Notes: generated from the sequence alone by a model not told the origin. Shown: positions 1 to 7,744, counted from the stretch's first letter. The stretch is DNA of 7,908 nucleotides from Negativicutes bacterium (GCA_009930275.1 RZYP01000087.1:1-7908), one strand, 5' to 3'. Numbers and translations are program-made.

Positions 1-2
1 TA

Positions 3-3000
3 ACCGAAAAAGTACCCATTAAACATTTTTTATTGATTATGCGGACTACTCTAATCCTCTTGTTTATTTGCGTCTTTTATTCAATGGCAGAAACAGGTCT
101 TTCCCAAAATGCCAGGGTAACGATTGATGCACAAAACACTTCATTCAAGGATATACTGAATGAGATAGAAAAACAAACTGACTATTTGTTTATCTATGAC
201 AATCAAGTTGATGTCAACCGAACGATGACAGTTAGAATTAAAAAACAAACTGTGGCATATTTACTAAATTCCATATTAAAAAACACCAACTTGATCTATC
301 AAATGGAGGGCAATCATATTATCCTTAAAACAGATAATTCGATAGAGGATCAATCGGGACTTACACAGGAAAACAGAAAAAATCTTACAGGAAAAGTCAG
401 CGATCAGAGTGGACTGCCAGTTATTGGAGCGAACATAATTGAACAAGGGACTACAAATGGCACTGTTACAGATATTAATGGAGATTTCTCTCTTTCAGTT
501 GATCGAAATGCAATTATTCAAATATCCTACATCGGTTATTTAGAACAAGAAATCAACACAAGCGGAAGAGAGAAACTGAACATCATCCTGACAGAAGACA
601 CAAAGACACTGGATGAGGTTGTAGTGACTGCGTTAGGAATAAAAAGAGAGATCAAGGCGCTGGGGTATGCGATGCAGGAGGTAGATGGCGAGGAGCTATC
701 TGGTGGTCACGGCATTAACGCCATGGATGGACTTACCGGTAGAATTGCAGGAGTGGATCTGTCCACCACAACTGCAGGTCCCTCAGGATCCACCCGGATA
801 ATCATCAGAGGGAACAGTGAACTTTCGGGAGACAATCAACCGCTTTATGTGATTGATGGTATACCAATGGATAATACACAATTAGGTAGTGCCGGTAAAT
901 GGGGTGGCTATGATATGGGTGACGGTCTGTCAAGTATCAATCCTCAGGATATTGAAAGCATATCTATTCTTAAAGGGCCCTCGGCCTCTGCTCTTTACGG
1001 ATCACGTGCCGCTCATGGTGTCATTCTTATCACCACGAAAACAGCAACTCAAAAAGGATTGGGTATTGAATTCAACAGCAGTCTCAACGTAGTTACACTT
1101 GCCTCGCAATTTGATGACTATCAAAGAGAATATGGACATGGACGGAACGGAGAATTGCCTCTTACTTTCGAGGAGGGAAGGGGAGTATCACAATCGGCAT
1201 GGGGCGCACGACTGGATCCTAATCTCAACACCTACATTTACAATGGGCAACAAAAACCCTATGCTAACGTAGAGAACAATATTCTCAGCTTCTTCCGGGA
1301 GGGTGTCACCGTGAACAACTCCCTATCACTCACAAGTGTCTCCGATAAAGCTAGTGTACGGTTGTCTGTATCAGACATGCGCAATAATGACATTGTCCCG
1401 AAATCTGACATGAACCGTTCTTCCTTCATGTTAAAAGCCGATGGAAAGCTGAGTGAAAAGCTACGCATTGAAAGTCGTGTAAATTATACTATTGAGAATG
1501 TGAATAACAGACCGGCATTGTCTGACAATCCCAACAACATTGGATTGAGTTTGATTGGCTTAGCTCCCAGTTTCAATCAGAAATGGTTGTCAGAGGGGTA
1601 TAAAAATGATTATGGTGAATATGTTGATTGGAATGGAGGAAACATCTACAGAATCAATCCATACTGGTCAATTAATGAAATGAACAACGTATCAAAGAAG
1701 GAAAGGGTGATGGGTTACATACAGGCCAATTACGAATTGACAAAAGGTCTGAACTTCCAACTTCGTGGAGGAACTGACTTCTACAAATTTAGAATCACCG
1801 AATTCTCTGCAGCTCATACACCCGTCTTTCCAACCGGTGCAATGTCAGAAAGTTCTGCTGACGTATCGGAAACGAACCTGGAGGGATTACTGACCTATTC
1901 AACCAAAATCAGTGAAAATTTTGACTTCTCAGGACTTATCGGGGGTAATCTGATGCAATACAACTATGAAAGATTTACCAATACCGGTGAAGATGAAGTC
2001 GTGCCAGGAATGAAATACATTGGCAACTACAACTTAAAAAGCCTGATGTATGAAAATCCCAGGAAACAGATCCGTTCGCTATACGGGGCTGTTAACCTCG
2101 GTTACAAGAGTATGCTTTATCTTGACATGACCTTGAGAAACGACTGGTCTTCCACCCTGAACAGAGGAAACAACTCCTACATGTATCCTTCAGTATCGAG
2201 TAGTTTTGTATTCTCAAACCTGTATGATTTAAACGGATTGCTCTCTTTTGGCAAACTTCGTGCTTCCTGGGCTGAAGTAGGTGGTGATACCAGACCATAT
2301 ATGCTTAATCTGAACTATGGCTTGTTAAATTACAATTTTAATGAGTTGCCACTAGGTCAGGTTTCATCGGGTAGTATTCCCAACCTCAATCTTAAACCTA
2401 CCCGTACCTATTCCTATGAATTTGGTTTAGACCTGCGGTTCTTAAACAACAGATTAAATCTGGATATTAGCCACTATAATCAGAAGACGAGAGATCAGAT
2501 ACTTGATTTATCGATCTCCAACACTTCAGGTTTTTCAACTGCTATCGTAAACAGTGGTGAGATTAGCAACCGGGGTATTGAATTGAGCATTAATGCAACT
2601 CCTCTTGAGACGAAAGACTTCTCTTGGAACATTATCGTGAACTATGCAAGAAACGTCAACAAAGTAGTGGAATTGCATCCTGAACTGGATGCTTTTGTAC
2701 TTGCGGAAGCACGCTGGGCGGGGGCACTGATACAGGCGAAAGAAGGTGAACCTTACGGGGCAATTATGGGAGCAGCCTTTGAAAGAGATCCTGATGGCAA
2801 TGTAATCTACAACAACGGACTTCCGGTAGTCGGTTCCGACTACAAGGTTCTGGGTCATGGTGTACACGACTGGACTGGTGGTGTCGGAAACTTTATCACA
2901 TACAAGGGATTTAGACTTGGAGCCCTATTCGACGTCAAGTGGGGTGCAAGTCTTTATTCCATGAGTAGCATTACCGCACACGCAAACGGCATATCGAAAG

Positions 3001-3461
3001 AAACACTTGAGGGTAGAAAAGAGTGGTACGAATCAGAAGAACTTCGTAAACAAGCTAATTTGGAACCTACTGAATGGACTCCCACGGGAGGTTTTATCGG
3101 TAAAGGAGTTGTCCTCAACGAAGATGGGAGTTATAGTCCAAACACCACGCCTGTTGACCCCCAGGACTATTGGACAAGTATGCTGAACAGCAATACTCCG
3201 GAACCTTTTATTTATGATGCCTCATTTATAAAACTCCGTGAGTTAACACTTTCATACAGTCTTAACAAGAGACTAATAGCCACCACCCCTTTCACCGATG
3301 TCTCGTTCTCTCTTTTCGGACGTAATCTGTGGACATTCTATTCAAAAACGCCCAATATTGATCCTGAATCCAACTATAACAATGGCAATGGACAAGGTTT
3401 TGAATATGGCTCGTTGCCATCACGAAGAACTTACGGATTTAGTGTCAGCGTCAAATTGTAA
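3..3461 (+). CDS. SusC/RagA-like TonB-dependent outer-membrane transporter with STN domain (5' end probably outside window)
   Basis: Outer-membrane barrel that imports oligosaccharides with TonB/ExbBD energy, in complex with the SusD-like protein encoded next. Numbering from the TTG at 33: hydrophobic signal segment (about 4-18, cleavage likely near SQ|NA at 25), STN (secretin/TonB short N-terminal) domain about 26-99, carboxypeptidase-regulatory-like beta-sandwich about 117-185 (LTGKVSDQSGLPVIGANI), TonB box DEVVVTALG at 194-202, plug about 203-340 with the family hallmark QPLYVIDGIP near 269-278 and GSRAAHGVILITTK, then a long barrel ending in RRTYGFSVSVKL. At about 1,140 residues it is full length for the STN-containing class. 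Start choice: TTG 33 and ATG 39 are possible, but the frame has no stop back to base 3, and the upstream codons read TEKVPIKHFLLIMRTT, which looks like the basic leader of SusC proteins. I therefore treat the gene as 5'-partial. The STN domain suggests control by an ECF sigma/FecR-type anti-sigma system. Substrate is inferred only from neighbours. Confidence 0.95.
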   Translation, partial: TEKVPIKHFLLIMRTTLILLFICVFYSMAETGLSQNARVTIDAQNTSFKDILNEIEKQTDYLFIYDNQVDVNRTMTVRIKKQTVAYLLNSILKNTNLIYQMEGNHIILKTDNSIEDQSGLTQENRKNLTGKVSDQSGLPVIGANIIEQGTTNGTVTDINGDFSLSVDRNAIIQISYIGYLEQEINTSGREKLNIILTEDTKTLDEVVVTALGIKREIKALGYAMQEVDGEELSGGHGINAMDGLTGRIAGVDLSTTTAGPSGSTRIIIRGNSELSGDNQPLYVIDGIPMDNTQLGSAGKWGGYDMGDGLSSINPQDIESISILKGPSASALYGSRAAHGVILITTKTATQKGLGIEFNSSLNVVTLASQFDDYQREYGHGRNGELPLTFEEGRGVSQSAWGARLDPNLNTYIYNGQQKPYANVENNILSFFREGVTVNNSLSLTSVSDKASVRLSVSDMRNNDIVPKSDMNRSSFMLKADGKLSEKLRIESRVNYTIENVNNRPALSDNPNNIGLSLIGLAPSFNQKWLSEGYKNDYGEYVDWNGGNIYRINPYWSINEMNNVSKKERVMGYIQANYELTKGLNFQLRGGTDFYKFRITEFSAAHTPVFPTGAMSESSADVSETNLEGLLTYSTKISENFDFSGLIGGNLMQYNYERFTNTGEDEVVPGMKYIGNYNLKSLMYENPRKQIRSLYGAVNLGYKSMLYLDMTLRNDWSSTLNRGNNSYMYPSVSSSFVFSNLYDLNGLLSFGKLRASWAEVGGDTRPYMLNLNYGLLNYNFNELPLGQVSSGSIPNLNLKPTRTYSYEFGLDLRFLNNRLNLDISHYNQKTRDQILDLSISNTSGFSTAIVNSGEISNRGIELSINATPLETKDFSWNIIVNYARNVNKVVELHPELDAFVLAEARWAGALIQAKEGEPYGAIMGAAFERDPDGNVIYNNGLPVVGSDYKVLGHGVHDWTGGVGNFITYKGFRLGALFDVKWGASLYSMSSITAHANGISKETLEGRKEWYESEELRKQANLEPTEWTPTGGFIGKGVVLNEDGSYSPNTTPVDPQDYWTSMLNSNTPEPFIYDASFIKLRELTLSYSLNKRLIATTPFTDVSFSLFGRNLWTFYSKTPNIDPESNYNNGNGQGFEYGSLPSRRTYGFSVSVKL

Positions 3462-3487
3462 CTTGAACTTTAATAATATTGAAGATT

Positions 3488-5068
3488 ATGAGAAAAAAAT
3501 ATACACTCTTCCTGCTTATCTCCACACTCTTTCTTGGAGGATTTTCATCCTGTGACGATTTTGGTGATTTGAATGAAGACCCCACCAAATCAACCGGAAT
3601 GGATCCTAACCTGCTACTCCCTACAATACAGATGTATCTGACCAATGATTTCCAGGAATGGCATCGTCATATGATGTATCCGGGTGGTTTTGTTCAGCAA
3701 TGGTGTGGCGACTGGGGTACCGTAGAATATGGATGCCTGGGTATTAAAAACAGCTCCTACATGGGCGAATTATGGAATCAGAGATATACCCGGCTGGCAA
3801 AGAATATTACGGATATTATCGAAAGGACAAAAGATGATCCGGAATTGGTCAACATCAACGCTTTGGGTAGAATCATGAAGGTTTACATCTATTCTCAGTT
3901 GACCGACATGTATGGCGACATCCCCTATTTTAATGCTGGACAAGGTTATTACGCCGGAGTATTGAAACCCAAATATGACCTTCAGGAGGAGATTTATTCC
4001 GACTTTTTTGCCCAACTGGAGATGGCATCCCAGCAATTGGATGGAACAAAAGATAAGATTCTCTACGATCATTATTATGCAGGTAATATTGAGAAATGGC
4101 GGAAATTTGCCAACTCATTGCGACTCCGGTTGGCACTACGACTGATAAAAGTGGATCCACAAACAGCTCAGAAGGAAGCTGAAGAAGCGATTAGCCTTGG
4201 TGTAATGCAGGATAACGGGGATATCTGTGTGATCAAATATGAAAATGTGGCAAACCCATCAGAAGGCCCTGGAAGGGGTAATGGTTTGTCGAACAGGCTT
4301 TCAGCAGAACCCAGAAATTTTAGATATTCCCGAAAGTTAATCAGCTACATGGAGGAGACCACAGATCCAAGAATCACAATGTATGGACGCTGTTATTTGT
4401 CTGACAACAGGACAGATGTCACACAACAAATCTATAACAGTGTTGGATCCTACACCTTGATGGCTCGTCCAACATCTCGTTTTGATTGGGAAGAGAATCC
4501 CGCTCCCATCACTATTACAGTTGACGGATCTGAGGTAGCGGTAGATGGCAAGTATCAATATTTGCAACCCTCAGCATGGTTGACAGCCTATAACGCACCT
4601 TACATAAACATGAGTTACGCGGAAGTCGAGTTACTTCTTGCTGAAGCTGCACACCGGGGTTGGACTGTGAATGGCAGTGCGGAAACACACTTTCAGAATG
4701 CACTCAGGGCATCTGTTGAACAAATGACTCTTTACGGGATCCCTGCTGTAAGCGAGTCGGCAATACAGAGTTTTATCAACGCCAATACTCTTCTTCCCGG
4801 GTCAGCACTGGAACAAATAAATATGCAGTTGTGGGTAGGACATACCTTCAATCCCTTTGAGGCTTTTGCAAACTGGAGAAGAACCAATGTTCCTGAGATC
4901 ACCTTTCTGAATTATGATCCCACACGAAATCAGAGTAACGGGATGACACCAAGAAGAATTCTCTACCCGCTTGAAGAACAGATAAAAAATGAGGATAATT
5001 ACAGAGAGGCGACAGACCGGGTGCCGGGATATGACTGGACCATCGGCGTTTGGTGGGATAAAAATTAA
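3488..5068 (+). CDS. SusD/RagB-family glycan-binding outer-membrane lipoprotein (SusD-like_2 type)
   Basis: Surface lipoprotein that caps the SusC transporter and captures glycan. From the ATG at 3488 the product is 526 residues, with a basic n-region (MRKK), a hydrophobic core and a lipobox FSSC with lipid Cys22. The following DDFGD is acidic, like the lipoprotein export signal known to send Bacteroidota lipoproteins to the cell surface. Family traits are the DLNEDPT motif just after the anchor, an early LLLPTIQMYL helix, the central TPR-like helical region (KVYIYSQLTDMYGDIPYF, WRKFANSLRLRLALR), and the C-terminal RRILYPLEEQ...NYREA...WWDKN segment typical of the SusD-like_2 branch. A TTG at 3479 would add three residues (MKI); the ATG is preferred because it gives a conventional leader. 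It lies 26 nt after the SusC stop, so the two are surely cotranscribed. Besides the lipid Cys there are cysteines at 73, 83, 247 and 302; C73 and C83 flank WCGDWG and could pair. The ligand cannot be read from the sequence. Confidence 0.95.
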   Translation: MRKKYTLFLLISTLFLGGFSSCDDFGDLNEDPTKSTGMDPNLLLPTIQMYLTNDFQEWHRHMMYPGGFVQQWCGDWGTVEYGCLGIKNSSYMGELWNQRYTRLAKNITDIIERTKDDPELVNINALGRIMKVYIYSQLTDMYGDIPYFNAGQGYYAGVLKPKYDLQEEIYSDFFAQLEMASQQLDGTKDKILYDHYYAGNIEKWRKFANSLRLRLALRLIKVDPQTAQKEAEEAISLGVMQDNGDICVIKYENVANPSEGPGRGNGLSNRLSAEPRNFRYSRKLISYMEETTDPRITMYGRCYLSDNRTDVTQQIYNSVGSYTLMARPTSRFDWEENPAPITITVDGSEVAVDGKYQYLQPSAWLTAYNAPYINMSYAEVELLLAEAAHRGWTVNGSAETHFQNALRASVEQMTLYGIPAVSESAIQSFINANTLLPGSALEQINMQLWVGHTFNPFEAFANWRRTNVPEITFLNYDPTRNQSNGMTPRRILYPLEEQIKNEDNYREATDRVPGYDWTIGVWWDKN

Positions 5069-5127
5069 ATCAGAATACAGCAACATGATTGTTTGCAAGT
5101 TCCAGACTCATTAATAGAAAAAAAAAT

Positions 5128-6477
5128 ATGAAATATTCAACAATGTTTTCAATTTTCATGGGGCTTTTCCTTTTCACCATGGCCTCATGTATCGATGAAG
5201 AAACACCTACTCAGTTTACTGAAGAGGATATGCCCATGATTTACATGGAATGGGCAGCAGACTATATTTATGGTTTGGGTGACACGATTCATTTTACCGC
5301 ACAGGTTTCACCCGGTGATATGGTTGAAACGAGGTGGCTTGTGAATGGTGAAGTGGTTAGTGAAGAGCTCACCATCAGCTATCCAGTTCTATCGAGTGAA
5401 CCATTTAATTTAAGATTCGAAGTTGAAAGACATGGCTTAACCAACTTCAGGACTGCCAATGTTACTGTAACCAAAGAATTTGAAGCAAAGAATTATAACA
5501 AGATAGTACTGGGTGTAGTAAGCCCTGAAGCTACGCTTGGATCAATTCAGTGGGACAACATCACTCACCTGATGTATAGTTCACTGGTTGTCGATAACAC
5601 AGTACCCACGCTTACGACGCCCGATGCTTCCTCATTGGAGAGATTGAGATCATTTGTGACTGCTGCACACAACAACGGTGTTTATGTGATCATAGATATT
5701 ACCGGCCCGATCAATTATCTCAATGGAGCTGGTTTCTACAATGAGACATCATTTAACGAGGTTGCAATAAATCCGGAGAAAAGAACGAAGCTGATCACAG
5801 ATATCAAAGCATTTGTCGATGAATATAACCTGGATGGTGTAAACATCTACATCAATAATCTGAACAATGATGCCGGGGGATTGTCTGACAAAGAAGGTAT
5901 TACTGCGTTCATGAATGAGTTGGGTGAATCACTGCCGCAGGAAAGGCCTGCTCCCAGAGATGAGTTCTTCTTCACCGCTTCAGTACCAATGGCATGGAAC
6001 AATTACGAGTTCTATCATTTAGCCAATGTTCCGCGACTCAACTGGGTAAACTTCATGCTATTTGGAGGTGTGGATCTCTCTCCTGTCCATCATGCTCCAT
6101 CATGGCAGGTAAATGACAATATTGCGCGGTTCCAAAATGCGGGTTTGCCTGTTTCCAAGATGTTGATTGGTATCGGAGCGTTTGGCGTGCAATATAATTT
6201 AAACGGCGCCACTCCTACCTGGGGTAATCTGGATAGCTTCCTGCAATATCGGCCTTACAAAGAAATCGTAAAGCTAGATGCCAATGCAGCCAATCTCAAT
6301 CAACTTCCATTTGGGGACGGATTGTTCTACAGTGGTGTTACAGATGCAAATGCAAAAGCCGACAACACCATCAGCAGCAATGCTGCAGGTATGTTTATCT
6401 GGACAATGGAAAATGATTCTCAAGCTGAAGGTATATCGCTTACAGGAGCCGTCAATGATAAATTGAACAATCCATAG
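5128..6477 (+). CDS. Surface lipoprotein with PKD/Ig-like domain and catalytically degenerate GH18-like barrel; probable glycan-binding protein
   Basis: From the ATG at 5128 the product is 449 residues. It has a short leader with lipobox MASC (lipid Cys21) followed by acidic IDEE, suggesting surface export. About residues 37-122 look like a PKD/Ig-type beta-sandwich (GDTIHFTAQVSPGD, TRWLVNGEVV, FNLRFEVERHG, ANVTVTKEF). About 124-449 follow the GH18 chitinase/endo-N-acetylglucosaminidase TIM-barrel pattern: KIVLGVVSP (strand 1), WDNITHLMYSSLVV (strand 2), GVYVIIDITGP (strand 3), YNLDGVNIYINN (strand 4), WVNFMLFGG (strand 6), KMLIGIGAFG (strand 7), AAGMFIWTMEND (strand 8, Trp425 kept). The strand-4 signature DGxDxDxE is degenerate: D236-G237 remain, but N239, Y241 and N243 replace both Asp and the catalytic Glu. 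Strand 6 MxYD is MLFG. Hydrolysis by the GH18 mechanism is therefore very unlikely. The gene follows the susCD pair, where SusE/SusF-like binding proteins usually sit, so a surface glycan-binding role is inferred. The in-frame TTG at 5089 would place extra polar residues before the signal peptide and is rejected; an A-run precedes the ATG. Confidence 0.87.
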   Translation: MKYSTMFSIFMGLFLFTMASCIDEETPTQFTEEDMPMIYMEWAADYIYGLGDTIHFTAQVSPGDMVETRWLVNGEVVSEELTISYPVLSSEPFNLRFEVERHGLTNFRTANVTVTKEFEAKNYNKIVLGVVSPEATLGSIQWDNITHLMYSSLVVDNTVPTLTTPDASSLERLRSFVTAAHNNGVYVIIDITGPINYLNGAGFYNETSFNEVAINPEKRTKLITDIKAFVDEYNLDGVNIYINNLNNDAGGLSDKEGITAFMNELGESLPQERPAPRDEFFFTASVPMAWNNYEFYHLANVPRLNWVNFMLFGGVDLSPVHHAPSWQVNDNIARFQNAGLPVSKMLIGIGAFGVQYNLNGATPTWGNLDSFLQYRPYKEIVKLDANAANLNQLPFGDGLFYSGVTDANAKADNTISSNAAGMFIWTMENDSQAEGISLTGAVNDKLNNP

Positions 6478-6498
6478 TCAAAAAAAACAAATAATTGT

Positions 6499-6546
6499 GA
6501 GAAGGGACACTTCAGAATGGATCATTTTGCGTGTCCCTTCTTTTCT
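6499..6546 (+). terminator. Long hairpin with T-run between the GH18-like and GH16 genes (terminator or attenuator)
   Basis: GAAGGGACAC (6501-6510) pairs perfectly with GTGTCCCTTC (6531-6540); A6500-T6541 extends the stem to 11 bp and G6499-T6542 adds a wobble. The intervening bases fold further: CAGAATG (6513-6519) against CATTTTG (6523-6529), seven pairs including one G-T, closing on a GAT loop. TTTTCT follows the stem. This has the form of a rho-independent terminator 22 nt after the upstream stop codon, though the T-run is short and impure. The GH16 gene lies just downstream on the same strand with no clear promoter between, so partial read-through is plausible. The hairpin also contains the ATG at 6517, which argues against that codon as the GH16 start. 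Confidence 0.72.
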
Positions 6547-6558
6547 AAAAAAAGATAT

Positions 6559-7626
6559 ATGCAAGTAAGATATGCTCTTTTCGTTGTATTGATGGCAGTA
6601 ATCGTTTCCTGCACGGAAAAAAACAACCATCAGACAGACATCGATCACAAAACAAAAATATTCAGCATGAGGGTGAGTGATGACAACCCGAATTTCATCC
6701 TTCTTGAGATGGATGATTCATATCATCCATCTTTTTTCGAATGGACTTTCCCGGGAGATGTGAAAATCACAAATAAACCTACCATGGTATATTATTTCGA
6801 GAAACAAGGGAGTTATGCGGTGAATCTTAAGATGGAAACAGATAACGGCAAGATGAGTTATACAGAAACAGTTACCATACCCCATAATTCCGTTTATTAC
6901 AACCACAACGAAACGCTCTATTGGAGTGATGAGTTTAATGATCCAAAGCTCAAAAGCAATTACTGGAATTATGACATGGGAATTGAAAAATGGGGCAACA
7001 ATGAACTACAGGAATATACGAATAGTACCAACAACTCTTTTGTAAGGGACGGCAAATTGGTAATCCGCACAAATAAACGGGGTACAGGACAAAAAATCGG
7101 AGATTACACATCTGCCCGGGTAACAACCAACGGTAAAATCGAAATAAACAGAGGCCGTGTTGAAGTGCGTGCAAAACTTGGTGGGGGAAAAGGCTTGTGG
7201 CCGGCAATCTGGATGTTTGGCAGAAACGCGTCTCCCTACTATTCTGAACTGGATATCATGGAGTATGTTGGTTTTGAAAAAAACAGAGTTTACGCAGCGG
7301 TTCACACCAGCCACACCCGTGAGAGCAACGAGAAGGTCTCCGGGTTTAAAGATATGGATGATGTGGAGGACCATTTTCACACGTATGGCATCAACTGGAC
7401 AGATCACAAGGTTGATTTCTATATTGATTCACCTGAAAATATCTATCTCACATTTATGCCAAAAGACAAAACCTCTCTCAGGCATTGGCCGTTTGATAAA
7501 GATTTATATCTGATACTGAACGTAGCCGTAGGGGGTGACTGGGCTGGCATGCAAGGAGTTGATGACAATATCTTTCCGCAGGAAACAGAATTCGATTATG
7601 TACGTATTTTTCAGAAAAAGAACTAG
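6559..7626 (+). CDS. GH16 laminarinase-type endo-beta-glucanase lipoprotein with N-terminal PKD domain
   Basis: Predicted endo-acting, retaining beta-glucanase for beta-1,3- or mixed beta-1,3/1,4-glucan, anchored in the outer membrane. From the ATG at 6559 it is 355 residues. Signal segment MQVRYALFVVLMAVIVSC carries lipobox IVSC (lipid Cys18). Residues about 32-112 resemble a PKD domain (EWTFPGD at 61-67, GSYAVNLKMETDNGK). The GH16 domain spans about 118-355: WSDEF (122-126), WGNNELQEYT (145-154), GLWPAIWMFG (212-221), catalytic ELDIME with E230 as nucleophile, D232, and E235 as acid/base, then HFHTYGINWTDHKVDFYID, LNVAVGGDWAG and the terminal EFDYVRIFQ strand. ExDIxE with the extra residue is the laminarinase (bulged) form, and the WGNNEL and WPAIW motifs fit the GH16_3-like group better than agarases or carrageenases. 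The earlier in-frame ATG at 6517 adds 14 residues with charged/aromatic content before the leader and lies inside a hairpin, so 6559 is chosen. The residues after Cys18 (TEKNN) are less acidic than in the two preceding lipoproteins, so surface display is less certain. Confidence 0.95.
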   Translation: MQVRYALFVVLMAVIVSCTEKNNHQTDIDHKTKIFSMRVSDDNPNFILLEMDDSYHPSFFEWTFPGDVKITNKPTMVYYFEKQGSYAVNLKMETDNGKMSYTETVTIPHNSVYYNHNETLYWSDEFNDPKLKSNYWNYDMGIEKWGNNELQEYTNSTNNSFVRDGKLVIRTNKRGTGQKIGDYTSARVTTNGKIEINRGRVEVRAKLGGGKGLWPAIWMFGRNASPYYSELDIMEYVGFEKNRVYAAVHTSHTRESNEKVSGFKDMDDVEDHFHTYGINWTDHKVDFYIDSPENIYLTFMPKDKTSLRHWPFDKDLYLILNVAVGGDWAGMQGVDDNIFPQETEFDYVRIFQKKN

Positions 7627-7744
7627 ATAGGATTGATTTGGATTTGGGAAAGATTAGCAGAATCATTCACTTGTTCCTGAAAAGCAGATATCTTATTGCA
7701 TGCATATTTGCAGGGCATGATTTGAATATAAAAAAAAGAAAAAC

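Noticed and set aside
2535..2867. Minus-strand open frame of 110 codons inside the SusC gene
   Set aside because: It is fully covered by strongly family-conserved SusC barrel sequence; the translation has no recognisable domain or leader, so it is a shadow frame.
5089..5127. In-frame TTG as an upstream start for the GH18-like protein
   Set aside because: It would place 13 mostly polar/basic residues before a complete lipoprotein leader; the ATG at 5128 with its preceding A-run is the normal Bacteroidota arrangement.
5128..6477. Calling the third gene an active chitinase or endo-beta-N-acetylglucosaminidase
   Set aside because: The fold matches GH18, but the DGxDxDxE acidic residues needed for catalysis are replaced, and the locus position matches a binding protein.
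6522..6529. TCATTTTG as a Bacteroides -7 element (TAnnTTTG) driving the GH16 gene
   Set aside because: One mismatch to consensus, no TTTG at the expected -33 distance, and the bases are better explained as the inner arm of the hairpin.
6517..6558. Upstream in-frame ATG as the GH16 start
   Set aside because: It lies inside the terminator-like hairpin and adds a segment with charged and aromatic residues before a complete lipoprotein signal peptide; the ATG at 6559 follows an A-rich stretch and gives a standard leader.
7006..7407. Minus-strand open frame of 133 codons antisense to GH16
   Set aside because: It overlaps the catalytic core of an unambiguous GH16 domain, and its cysteine- and phenylalanine-rich composition fits an antisense shadow.
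7627..7744. Possible promoter or terminator in the 118-nt gap after GH16
   Set aside because: There is a tandem GATTTG, a CATATTTG near 7703-7710 with one mismatch to TAnnTTTG, and the palindrome TGCATGCA, but no properly spaced -33 element, no stem longer than about 5 bp and no T-run after a stem.
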